Shown: positions 61,601-64,000 of the stretch, piece after piece | Layout of the letters: each line of letters opens with the position of its first letter | Position numbering within the stretch: position 1 is the first letter of the stretch | NCBI GenBank assembly: GCA_963580285.1 | Contig: OY757020.1 | Span: 99,203,497 to 99,267,496, forward strand | Reading direction: 5' to 3' | Origin: Lucinisca nassula | Taxonomy: Eukaryota > Mollusca > Bivalvia > Lucinida > Lucinidae | DNA: 64,000 nucleotides | The notes under the pieces: generated by a model | What the model saw: only the letters and a program-made list of their open reading frames with translations | What the model was told of the DNA's origin: nothing | The model's database searches: none | Made by a program: the position numbers and the translations under genes

Positions 61601-64000
61601 GTGTTAAGTGCCTAGCAACGACCATTAAACATTCCTCGTGCTTTTCTAGGGTTACAATTATGATTTGTTAATTGATTTCATTCTCAATAAGTACGATTAC
61701 GTAGTTCTACTGGACAGTAAGAAATTCATACAATGTTTGTTCATGAACAGACTAGATTGAACAAAGTATGATGTACTGCTATCTTTTGTGGTTCTTTGCT
61801 ACGAAAAGAACCGCTCTTATTAGCAGCAGCTATGGTGTTAAGTACCTAGCAACGACCATTTAACATTCCTCGTGCTTTTCTAGGGTTACAATTATGATTT
61901 GTTAATTGATTTCATTCTCAATAAGTACGATTACGTAGTTCTACTGGACAGTGTAGAATGCCTTACTTCTTGCGAAATAATTATCTTTCCGTCCAAAGAC
62001 TCGATTTGTTTTCAATACTGGTTATTTGAAAAGCAACTATGCTAACTTTTTCCAGACTGAAAATAAGGGGAAAGAGTACAACCTTAGAGAGGCGAAGATC
62101 AGTCAACAACTGAAGGCAGAAAAAGACGACTACAGTACTGATGATGAAGAGGAGGTAAAGATAAATACTAATAATGTCACTGTTATTCATAGTAAACTCC
62201 ATTTTATAATTTAAGAAGAAGTAAAACAGTGATCAGGAATCGGTACAATTAATATAGCCCACTAAAGACACCAAAGGGAAAGAAACACAAACACGAAGCG
62301 ACCAGACCATAATGAAAACCTAAATAGAGAAAGGTCATAAGGACAGTTACTTTCCCACAAAATGGCCTTATGGCCATCCAAAATAAAGACACAAGTGATA
62401 CATACAGTCAGTAACAATTTAATGGTGCACGCCATGTATGAAATCCCCACTGGTGTAAAATCAATTCTGCCTTTCAATGTATGATAGAAGGCAAAGCTAG
62501 GCTGCCATGTAATATGTGATGAAATGTTAAGCCCAATACAGGCAATATTTCCACTGACCATTCCAAGGCGGTTCTTCTGTGGTGGTTTATTTATGGTATT
62601 GTTTGTTATCAATTGTGTGAATCACTTGGGCCTTTTTATTTTGGATGACCATTTGGTAATTTTGTTGGAAAGTAACTGTCCTTTTGGCCTTCCTCTGTTG
62701 AAGTTTCCATTAACGTCTGGTGGCTTCGTGTTTGTGTATCTTTCCCTTTGTTGTCTTAGGTGGGAAGAGAAAATGTGTCTTAATTTTATCGATTCGTGAT
62801 CATGGCTTTACTTCTACAATACAATACGAATATATGGATGAAGCAACGATGAGAACTCTACATCTTATAAAAAAAAAGAAGTAACGCAATGATCAGGAAT
62901 CGATAACATAAACTTACACCTTCCATCAGAGACTCCAAAGGGAAAGAAGTACTCCATGTTTATAAACCCAATTGGTTTACAGAGCTTAAATATCCCAAAG
63001 CATTGGAAACAATTTCTCGAAAATGACCAATACAGTGTTGGCGGGAACATTCAACCTCCAAACAAACAAACATTAGTGAGGATATGTATAATAATGGATC
63101 CGTAATTTATCAGCCAAAGAAAGAAATTGAAAAAATATGTTTGCTGTATACTGTTTCGGACCATGATATTTACCTAAGGAGTAATTGCAGCTGCATTGGT
63201 ATTAAATTTCAAGGCCATTAATATTTCAAAATTAAACTTTGTATTTCTCCGAAGTCTGGGACTCAACTGAAACAGAATTTTAGACGACACAAAAATCAAA
63301 TTTATTAAATTCAGCATAATCATGTTGCCATGATGGAAGTGAAACCAGTATAAAGTAAAGTTGTTTAAAGAGACTAACTGTAGAATCATCGAAACATTAT
63401 GTGCAGCGTCATGTATTCTGTTACCTCTTCAAATAATGACTCAAGATTGAAACTGACGTATGTAAGAGCAGTATTAAGTTGTTGGTTTTTTTTTTAATTA
63501 GTAGGAGCAATTTAAGTATTGTATTTAGTTGTTACAGCCGACTGAGTTCCAACGGATGTTAAGTGAAAGCAAAGTTCAAGTGAAAATTAATGTTACATAA
63601 TGTTTTTTTTTATATATTCAGGATTTTTCTGGCAGCGAATATTTACCGGATGAAAAAGATGATACCAACGATGAATCATCATCTGACCAATCAGACGGAA
63701 TGTCAGACATTGTGCCTAGCGTTCCTGATCTCAGTAGGTTTGTGGACAACACAGATATATCAGAGCACAATAATGAGGTAGACGTTTGTATTAATATACC
63801 TGACAATGAAAATAACACCGAAGAACAGGTAGATGAAACAGTGCCGCATGAACAGTTAACACCACTGAACACATCTCATACTTCTTCACTTGAAGATGCA
63901 GCTGATAGTCAAGATATTTCTGACGCTAATGCACCGCCCACTAAGAAAATGATTGTTCCCCCTACTAACAACATCGATTGCCGGAAATATGACAAAAAGT
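29060..64000 (+). CDS. KMT5A-like SET-domain gene with repeated-module exons (gene span, 3' end outside)
   Basis: A multi-exon gene assembled from GT-AG boundaries whose phases agree. Core exons are 29060-29094, 31622-31722, 34575-34737, 35262-35460, 40144-40171, 40969-41192, 41973-42179, 42489-42695, 43795-44025, 45226-45444, 47002-47226, 62056-62154 and 63622 onward; 41363-41468 is optional. Residues about 45-160 form a SET domain closest in wording to KMT5A/SET8-like lysine methyltransferases, which transfer methyl groups from S-adenosylmethionine to lysine. Downstream are a Ser/Thr-rich linker, a duplicated 69-residue segment, three copies of a 73-77-residue module and an acidic region. 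Nuclear histone methylation is inferred from family only. No stop codon is reached. Confidence 0.75.
29139..29401. mobile_element. Hairpin-core MITE in intron 1
   Basis: Ends CATAACGACACGCCTTT and AGGCCTGTTTTCGTGATG are inverted. The core arms (TACTCGATAGAACCGACCC, GGTTGTATCGAATACCC) are moderately decayed. The left end lies 45 bp past the exon 1 donor. Confidence 0.75.
29455..29610 (+). mobile_element. SINE-B fragment
   Basis: GCTCGATACCTGCCGGGTCA, GCGGTCATTGTCACC and GAACGGCAGTTGTCAATTTC match the SINE-B body; head and tail are truncated. Confidence 0.6.
29700..30070. repeat. Two partial hairpin-core MITE copies
   Basis: The right arm GCGGCTCTATCGAGTCCCCA at about 29727 and a nearly complete core at 29910-29955 (TCATTAGAACCGCC, AGGCAGTTCTAATG) with flanking AGCAGAAATAAGAAAAAT. 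Confidence 0.6.
30148..30425 (+). mobile_element. SINE-C copy, plus orientation
   Basis: From CCGCCCCGCCCATTGGGGCT to GGGGACGTTAAACCTCAAAT. The 5' half is diverged. Confidence 0.75.
30775..30940 (+). mobile_element. SINE-B fragment, diverged
   Basis: CGCTGGTTCGATATCTGCCG, TTTTCTACGGTAATTTTTTC and AATTGCAGTTGGCAAGTTTC follow the SINE-B order. Confidence 0.55.
31116..31213 (-). mobile_element. SINE-C fragment (3' half)
   Basis: TTTGTTTGATTTGGGGTTCA, then GGAGACATTGCCTCC, ending near TCGACATTGAGAT. Confidence 0.65.
31622..31722 (+). CDS. SET gene exon 2 (pre-SET helix)
   Basis: Acceptor GGGACAG|A and donor CATAG|GTACTT. It encodes HSIKSNQLELARTVCENRVD followed by PDGFLEKHINNYI. The segment leads directly into the SET domain. 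The last base plus two bases of exon 3 make Gly, giving the expected ...NYIGYGIF junction. The frame closes with a stop just upstream (31611), consistent with an acceptor here. Confidence 0.8.
31733..32090. mobile_element. MITE with TA.CAGT.GAACTTC termini (copy 3)
   Basis: The left end TAGCAGTCGAACTTCAATGG and right end CGAGCCATAGAAGTTTTGAT are inverted. The core hairpin at about 31889-31930 is partly decayed (TCATTAGAATCGG, AGGCGATTCTTAT). It starts 10 bp after the exon 2 donor; ACTTAT occurs on both sides. Confidence 0.7.
32385..32660 (-). repeat. Interspersed repeat R, minus orientation
   Basis: ATGATCAGGAATCAAAACAA, GACACCAAAGGGAATAAAGC, ACAGTTACCGCCCCACAAAA and AGAAGAACCGCCTTGGAACG are the reversed blocks of repeat R. 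Confidence 0.7.
32837..33113. mobile_element. Hairpin-core MITE in intron 2
   Basis: Ends CATTACGAAAACACGCCTAT and ATAGGCATGTTATCGTGA are inverted. The core has GCTCGATAGAACCGCCTC on the left and CAGTTCTATCGAGTA on the right; the GATAG/CTATC pair is changed on both arms relative to the common GTTAG/CTAAC. Confidence 0.8.
33114..34574. other. Intron 2 remainder
   Basis: A poly-T/poly-G run at 33618-33658 is followed by a SINE-A tail fragment (TTACGGCCCTTTCAAGATTA). The rest is unique-looking AT-rich intron. A 76-codon frame at 34044-34274 has no splice or homology support. Confidence 0.5.
34575..34737 (+). CDS. SET gene exon 3 (SET-N)
   Basis: Acceptor CTTGCAG|GG and donor CTGTG|GTAGGT. It encodes YGIFSSKQFRKGDFLLEYRG, then DLISYQDAKRNEKTYREEQG and SFMFFFKYKEKSL. 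The G.G.F pattern, the EY.GDLI strand and the DA..RE..Y helix match the SET-N half of KMT5A-like enzymes. The last two bases plus one from exon 4 encode the Cys of ...LCIDAT. All SAM-binding backbone motifs of this half appear present. Confidence 0.9.
34738..35261. other. Intron 3, no repeat recognised
   Basis: AT-rich intron with a simple AAT/AAATA run near 34930-34975. Confidence 0.5.
35262..35460 (+). CDS. SET gene exon 4 (SET-C)
   Basis: Acceptor ATTTCAG|T, donor AGAAAG|GTAAAT, ending in phase 0. It encodes IDATLDVFSAGRMVNDAAHG, then CKMSVVVVNKRPHLCLFALR and DIAAGEELRYDYNDTNLPWR. This is the C-terminal SET half, with the pseudoknot strand (GRMVND) and the GEEL.YDY motif. The canonical Asn-His-Ser is Asn-Asp-Ala here (N115, D116 in my numbering). 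Cys-rich post-SET residues are absent, as in KMT5A. Many invertebrate and fish KMT5A-like proteins, as I remember them, also have Asn-Asp, so this is a subfamily mark rather than decay. Confidence 0.9.
35859..36142 (+). mobile_element. SINE-C copy in intron 4
   Basis: From GGCCCCCGCCCATAGGGGCT to AACGGGGACGTTAAACCTCA and a CAAAC-type tail. Well preserved apart from a short deletion after GGGCTTGAGATGTCATT. Confidence 0.85.
36740..36815. repeat. (CT)n/(CA)n microsatellite
   Basis: CT-rich run then ACACACACACACACACAC. Confidence 0.9.
37040..37770. repeat. Tandem array, 150-176-bp period, 4 copies
   Basis: CGTGTCCGCTCCATAACT recurs near 37087, 37257, 37433 and 37585, each followed by GAGATATTT.CA..AAACTT and TACTTTTGGAGTTATTG.CC. 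A CCGTCCGTC header lies at the left, as in the other minisatellite elements. Confidence 0.8.
37872..38155 (-). mobile_element. SINE-C copy, minus orientation
   Basis: TTTGAATTGAGGTTTACCGT to GGCCCATATATCTCCAAGTC, moderately diverged. Confidence 0.75.
38510..38640 (-). mobile_element. SINE-C fragment
   Basis: ATTTTGGAGACACTGTTTCC, CGTTTTACCCGACACTGAGA and GACATCTCAAGCC mark the 3' half. Confidence 0.6.
38659..39243. mobile_element. Hairpin-core MITE split by a SINE-C
   Basis: Left end CATAAAACAAGCCAATACAA and right end TATAGGCGTTTTCCTGATG. The right arm of the core (GGTTCTAACGAGTACGCACA) is followed by the SINE and then the normal MITE flank (GAACAGAAATAAGAAAAATA). Confidence 0.75.
38845..39124 (-). 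mobile_element. SINE-C with 12-bp target-site duplication
   Basis: CACTCCACATTG occurs at 38833-38844 and again at 39125-39136. Between them is a complete SINE-C in minus orientation (TTTGTTTGTTTGATTTG... to ...TATTTCTCCAAGCCC). The duplication shows that SINE-C moves by target-primed reverse transcription. Confidence 0.9.
39790..40000. repeat. Dispersed unit of the 145-bp satellite
   Basis: CTTCATGAAAGGCC, GGAAACCATTCAGATCCCCA and GGTGACACCTACCTGAAGAT match the order of the 302-1620 array. Confidence 0.7.
40144..40171 (+). CDS. SET gene exon 5, 28-nt microexon
   Basis: A strong polypyrimidine tract (TTTTTTTTTCATTATCAG) precedes it and GTAATA follows. It starts in phase 0 as required after exon 4, encodes NQGRSSRAP, and leaves one base that pairs with the two bases opening the next exon to give Gly. 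No other upstream exon is needed to explain the phase of the next exon, which is the main support. Confidence 0.55.
40291..40406. repeat. 58-bp tandem duplication upstream of exon 6
   Basis: CTATCTAGGAATGTGGTAAT opens two adjacent copies (40291 and 40349) that differ at a few bases. Confidence 0.9.
40699..40875 (+). mobile_element. SINE-C fragment (3' two-thirds)
   Basis: AACCTGCCTGGGAAAATTGC to GTGTTGACAGGGACGGCAAA. It ends about 90 bp before exon 6. Confidence 0.7.
40969..41192 (+). CDS. SET gene exon 6 (Ser/Thr-rich linker)
   Basis: Acceptor TTTATCAG|GT, donor TTCAAG|GTGAGT, ending in phase 0. It encodes VFPSTKEEQSSSIQSIATLE through RDDTTMDTETPNCHGVYSSW to PIPPTHRASRFFK. The composition is that of a disordered linker; no domain is recognised. 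It lies just after a SINE-C fragment. Confidence 0.7.
41363..41468 (+). CDS. SET gene candidate exon 7 (optional)
   Basis: Acceptor TATTCTTTTCAG|ACA and donor TTCAAG|GTATCA bound an open 106-nt frame starting TACIISNSPVQDLQQHKSQT and ending in TTTQFQ. It enters in phase 0 but leaves one extra base, while the next clear exon opens in phase 0. So either it is skipped (exon 6 joins 41973 in frame) or the 17-nt microexon at 41834-41850 follows it. Confidence 0.4.
41490..41680 (+). repeat. Interspersed repeat R, partial, diverged
   Basis: TGGTGATGATG, TATGCTTCTTTCGCTTTGGT and TTTAGATTCCTGAGTATTGA follow the R order. Confidence 0.45.
41834..41850 (+). CDS. SET gene candidate 17-nt microexon
   Basis: AAACAG|TATGCTTGATGTACCAG|GTAAAA. 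Its two leading bases plus the base left by 41363-41468 give Val, then CLMYQ, restoring phase 0 for the exon at 41973. The same 17 bases, with one change, occur at 42347-42363 in the duplicated segment, where the phase would not fit. Speculative without transcript data. Confidence 0.2.
41973..42179 (+). CDS. SET gene exon 8a (first copy of duplicated exon)
   Basis: Acceptor AAATTGCAG|AAT, donor CCAGAG|GTAGGA, phase 0 at both ends, 69 codons. It encodes NGPLYDSQAECESFKTIDEQ, SNTALVDVSMKSPYTAESKR and ETLLNEANQIVTEPE. No known domain; acidic and polar. Being symmetric in phase, it can be duplicated or skipped without frameshift. Confidence 0.8.
42489..42695 (+). CDS. SET gene exon 8b (second copy of duplicated exon)
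   Basis: The same boundaries and length as 8a. I count 14 base differences in 207, changing 8 of 69 residues (for example YD to DD, PY to PN, SS to RS, NVEE to RAKE), with about 5 silent changes. The frame and splice signals are intact, so the copy is probably used. Confidence 0.8.
42836..43794. other. Intron between exons 8b and 9
   Basis: No repeat family or ORF is recognised apart from a poly-G run near 43711-43721. Confidence 0.45.
43795..44025 (+). CDS. SET gene exon 9, module copy 1
   Basis: Acceptor TTATTTTTCAG|GCC, donor ATAAT|GTAGGT, phase 0/0, 77 codons. It encodes HINPQIVALQVGETQVQASQ, then VEKSRFVVGDMFDRVDRCGN, LLKSITNDVI and a SDAEYN end. Lined up with exons 10 and 11 it shares the order (I/L)N.Q(I/M)V...Y...S...(K)R..V.GDM..R....G.L.K, so it is one unit of an internal repeat. 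No known domain recognised. Confidence 0.8.
44165..44375 (+). repeat. Interspersed repeat R, diverged
   Basis: CGGTTCTTCTGTCGTGGTGT, CATAGCCATTTTGCCAATTG and TTGATTACTGATCACTGCC match repeat R. Confidence 0.55.
44904..44942 (+). CDS. SET gene candidate 39-nt microexon
   Basis: GCGTTACAG|GTGGAAACC...CATGCACAG|GTATAT bounds 13 codons (VETETSSQFSHAQ) with phase 0 on both sides, so it would fit between exons 9 and 10. The polypyrimidine tract is weak, and the long surrounding frame may be chance. Confidence 0.2.
45226..45444 (+). CDS. SET gene exon 10, module copy 2
   Basis: Acceptor CTCATTGCAG|AAT, donor TGTGAG|GTAAGC, phase 0/0, 73 codons. It encodes QLNIQMVEVKQLPVKVTEYL, LKSNEVEKRPDIVRGTLNRG and KRSDSLFKTI, ending SDMECE. 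It is the diverged sister of exons 9 and 11; here GDM has become GTL. A SINE-A lies 12 bp beyond the donor region. Confidence 0.8.
45457..45680 (-). mobile_element. SINE-A, minus orientation
   Basis: GTTTAACGACCCTTAGAAGA to CCTTATCCACTCGGCCAGAG with the reversed B box CGAACCTACAGC. It begins about 12 bp after the exon 10 donor. Confidence 0.75.
45731..46411 (-). repeat. 340-bp tandem duplication, each unit carrying a SINE-A
   Basis: Units 45731-46070 and 46071-46411 are almost identical (TTCAAAATTAAGTATTTTAA, then a minus-orientation SINE-A, then a 42-bp pair with CGAAACGGGGAGGCTCTTAT twice). The 96- and 94-codon frames starting MGENRSNWRKTTCH are SINE artefacts. Confidence 0.85.
46412..47001. 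other. Intron before exon 11
   Basis: No recognised repeat or ORF. Confidence 0.4.
47002..47226 (+). CDS. SET gene exon 11, module copy 3
   Basis: Acceptor TCTATTACAG|ATA, donor TATCAG|GTAAAT, phase 0/0, 75 codons. It encodes HINLQIVGQTIENTPKKVRR, then SSALRKRQYVLGDMTNRMKD and SGTLMKMVKN, ending SFAQYQ. Third unit of the module; the most basic of the three. It precedes the longest intron (14.8 kb). Confidence 0.8.
47325..47660 (-). repeat. Interspersed repeat R, minus orientation, well preserved
   Basis: AGGAATCGATACAATTAACT, GACACCACAGGGAAAGAAAC, CAAAATGGCCTTATGGCCAT and AGAAGAACCGCCTTGGAACG; the longest copy in the window. Confidence 0.75.
48000..48180. repeat. AGTTAACT-rich inverted-repeat element (left member)
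   Basis: TAGTACCATTCAGACGATTC is followed by repeated AGTTGACT/AGTTAACT words that fold back on each other. The same element lies inverted at 60630-60790. Confidence 0.6.
48480..48772 (+). mobile_element. SINE-C inserted in a hairpin element
   Basis: A complete plus-orientation SINE-C. Left flank CAGTGTAGATCCTGACCAGA and right flank CCGTCTGATCAGGATCTATG are the two arms of a GTCTGATCAGG hairpin of the type seen at 49040 and 49335. Confidence 0.8.
49015..49410. repeat. Two GTCTGATCAGG hairpin elements
   Basis: GTGCAGGCCCAGATCAGACG...CGTCTGATCAGGGCCTCCAC (about 49050-49110) and GTGTAGGCCCTGAACAGACG...CGTCTGATCAGGGCCTGCAC (about 49343-49400). Diverged relatives are at 36165, 38265, 39300, 50727, 50985 and 59783. 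Confidence 0.6.
49595..49720. repeat. ATT/GTT/AGT trinucleotide repeats
   Basis: TTATTATTATTATTATTAT and AGTAGTAGTAGC-type runs; the Ile- and Val-rich ORFs here are artefacts. Confidence 0.9.
50155..50690. repeat. Hairpin-core MITE with three extra tandem hairpin units
   Basis: A MITE left end (CACTAAGAAAACACACC) and core at 50280-50320 are followed by three further hairpins at about 50369, 50502 and 50630, spaced about 130 bp, each with GAACTAGTTAGAATCGCCTC-like left arms and a downstream TTATTTCTGCTTC flank. Confidence 0.7.
51113..54508. mobile_element. Candidate 3.4-kb element with ACATACCTGTGATA ends
   Basis: ACATACCTGTGATA (51113-51126) is the exact reverse complement of TATCACAGGTATGT (54495-54508), and GTTT flanks both sides. 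Near the left end are repeated CTCCCGCATTTG words, near the right end repeated TCTCCCTCAT words. Element M2 sits inside. No transposase ORF is visible. Confidence 0.45.
51859..53836. mobile_element. GCTCACCTG-type minisatellite element M2 with two arrays
   Basis: The left end is a hairpin GCTCACCTGACC, GAA, GGTCATGGTGAGC. Array 1 (about 51950-52990) has about 8 units of about 145 bp with ACACACTAGAGGCCACAGTT and GACAATATCTCGGT. Array 2 (about 53030-53780) has 6-7 units of about 117 bp with TTTGGCATGTAGGTTCCTTG and GTGACCTTGACC. The right end is GGATCAGGTGAGCGATCCAG. The ORFs are repeat artefacts. Confidence 0.85.
54890..55040 (-). mobile_element. SINE-C fragment
   Basis: TTTGTTTGTTTGTTTTACTT, ACGTCCCTGTCAACACTATG and GGAGACGCTGCTTCC; truncated beyond GGGCATGCTTAGTCCTTCTA. 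Confidence 0.6.
55131..58084. mobile_element. GCTCACCTG-type element M3, inverted, 165-bp array
   Basis: Begins with the reversed right end (GATCGCTCACCTGACCC), then about 15-16 units of the M1 array in reverse (AGATGAAGCTTCATACCAAA, GGTTTCAGAGAAGAAGATTT). It ends with the M1 header reversed, AAAAGTGATCCCAAAAGCTC, where it meets M4. Confidence 0.85.
58085..58894. mobile_element. M2-type array and terminus fused to M3
   Basis: Five units of about 145 bp (TGACCTACTGACCTACTTTT, TCTAGAGTGTTCACAAGG) in reverse of M2 array 1, ending with the full M2 hairpin terminus GCTCACCATGACC, TTC, GGTCAGGTGAGC. It directly joins the M1-type header of M3. Confidence 0.85.
58920..59199. mobile_element. Hairpin-core MITE
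   Basis: Ends CATTACAAAAACACGCCTG and AAAGGCATTTTCTTTTGTAATG are inverted. Core arms are TACTCGACAGAACCGCCTC and GGGGTTGTAACGAGTACCC. Confidence 0.8.
59260..59480. repeat. MITE remnant with a shortened hairpin core
   Basis: TACTCATTAGAACCGGTTCAAACGAGTA lacks the central CCTC...GAGG, so only the outer stem remains. Confidence 0.6.
59700..60180. repeat. Fragments of hairpin elements
   Basis: GTGGACCCAGATCAGACTGC...GATCAGGGTCCACTCTG at 59797-59850 and a single MITE right arm (GAGGCAGTTCTAACAAGCAC) near 60126. Confidence 0.5.
60630..60790. repeat. AGTTAACT-rich element (right member, inverted)
   Basis: TTAACTCCATGTTAACTCCC through GTCTGAATGGTACTGTAGG; reverse-complement counterpart of 48000-48180. 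Confidence 0.6.
60930..61035 (-). mobile_element. SINE-B head fragment, minus orientation
   Basis: AGTACCGAACCTTCGAATCC and GACTGAGCTACCAAGGCCGG are a reversed tRNA-like head. Confidence 0.55.
61196..61510 (-). CDS. Unrecognised 104-codon ORF inside the 14.8-kb intron
   Basis: On the minus strand it starts MNKHCMNFTVKPPLALLHGV and continues ARNELPGLQGCKVYNLCTLD to KGKVYLKQRKHW. The composition looks protein-like, unlike most ORFs here, and no repeat family covers it. It could be an exon of an antisense gene, a gene fragment carried by an element, or chance. No splice signals were identified and I recognise no domain. Its 5' end overlaps the 61487 duplication. Confidence 0.3.
   Translation of the reverse strand: MNKHCMNFTVKPPLALLHGVFVIARNELPGLQGCKVYNLCTLDGSATIYEPPAADGVHKFSKGLLGSNESKQAMYIAKIVSVTNSKGKVYLKQRKHWTKNNQQF
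61487..61953. repeat. 234-bp tandem duplication, nearly identical copies
   Basis: GAAATTCATACAATGTTTGT begins copies at 61487 and 61721; only a handful of differences in 234 bp. Each contains the inverted GGTTCTTTGCTACGAAAAGAACC. Confidence 0.9.
62056..62154 (+). CDS. SET gene exon 12 (charged)
   Basis: Acceptor ACTTTTTCCAG|ACT, donor GAGGAG|GTAAAG, phase 0/0, 33 codons. It encodes TENKGKEYNLREAKISQQLK then AEKDDYSTDDEEE. A basic-to-acidic stretch, probably unstructured. Confidence 0.7.
62215..62450 (-). repeat. Interspersed repeat R, minus orientation
   Basis: GTGATCAGGAATCGGTACAA to TAACAATTTAATGG. It lies 60 bp past the exon 12 donor. Confidence 0.7.
62545..62820 (+). repeat. Interspersed repeat R, plus orientation
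   Basis: CACTGACCATTCCAAGGCGG to TCGATTCGTGATCATGGC; forms an inverted pair with 62215-62450. A third, partial minus copy follows at about 62880-62945. Confidence 0.7.
62945..63070 (+). mobile_element. SINE-C fragment, diverged
   Basis: CATGTTTATAAACCCAATTG, GAAAATGACCAATACAGTGT and TTCAACCTCCAAACAAACAA mark the 3' half. Confidence 0.6.
63622..64000 (+). CDS. SET gene exon 13 (acidic; runs off the window)
   Basis: Acceptor TATATATTCAG|GAT. The frame stays open for 126 codons to the window end: DFSGSEYLPDEKDDTNDESS, a Ser/Asp/Glu-rich stretch, then PPTKKMIVPPTNNIDCRKYD and KK. The acidic SGSEYLP stretch followed by RKYDKK resembles, from memory, invertebrate and fish proteins in which a C..C zinc-binding segment comes next; that would lie beyond the window and is a guess. 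Confidence 0.8.

Overview
This window is eukaryotic, repeat-dense nuclear DNA. The repeat content points to a bivalve mollusc: minisatellite-cored elements with GCTCACCTG/CAGGTGAGC termini, headers rich in CCGTCCGTCC, SINEs ending in GACGTTAAACCTCAAA, and CR1/Jockey-like LINE fragments. A clam of the venerid type is my best guess, with low confidence on species. There are no bacterial operons, rRNA genes or CRISPR arrays, and no free-standing tRNA gene; the tRNA-like sequences are SINE heads.

1-29,000 is essentially a mosaic of mobile and satellite DNA. It holds a 145-bp tandem array (302-1620), two MITEs with a central hairpin (2464-3839), two tandem minisatellite elements with 12-bp inverted ends (6533-9620), a GCTCACCTG-type element with a 165-bp array (9621-12288), a 153-bp array with higher-order structure (12551-14738), several nested SINEs (15.2-17.1 kb), decayed LINE reverse-transcriptase fragments (17.2-18.2, 20.3-21.3, 22.5-22.9 and 23.5-24.0 kb), and a GC-rich 1.1-kb element that has split a SINE (27120-28236).

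29,060 to the end of the window holds one plus-strand, intron-rich gene that can be assembled by eye because all core splice phases agree. It starts at ATG 29060. Exons 2-4 encode a SET domain of the KMT5A-like type, in which the usual Asn-His pair is Asn-Asp. A 28-nt microexon and a Ser/Thr-rich linker follow. Next come a recently tandem-duplicated 207-nt exon (41973 and 42489) and three diverged copies of a 73-77-residue module, each in its own phase-0 exon (43795, 45226, 47002). After a 14.8-kb intron filled with repeats come acidic exons at 62056 and 63622, the last running off the window. The introns carry many MITEs, SINEs and minisatellite elements.

The most interesting items are the SET gene with its repeated modules, the hairpin core shared by two MITE families with different termini, the minisatellite arrays exchanged between elements with common ends, and the 3' tail shared by four SINE families. 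All calls come from reading the sequence; none has been checked by database search or expression data.
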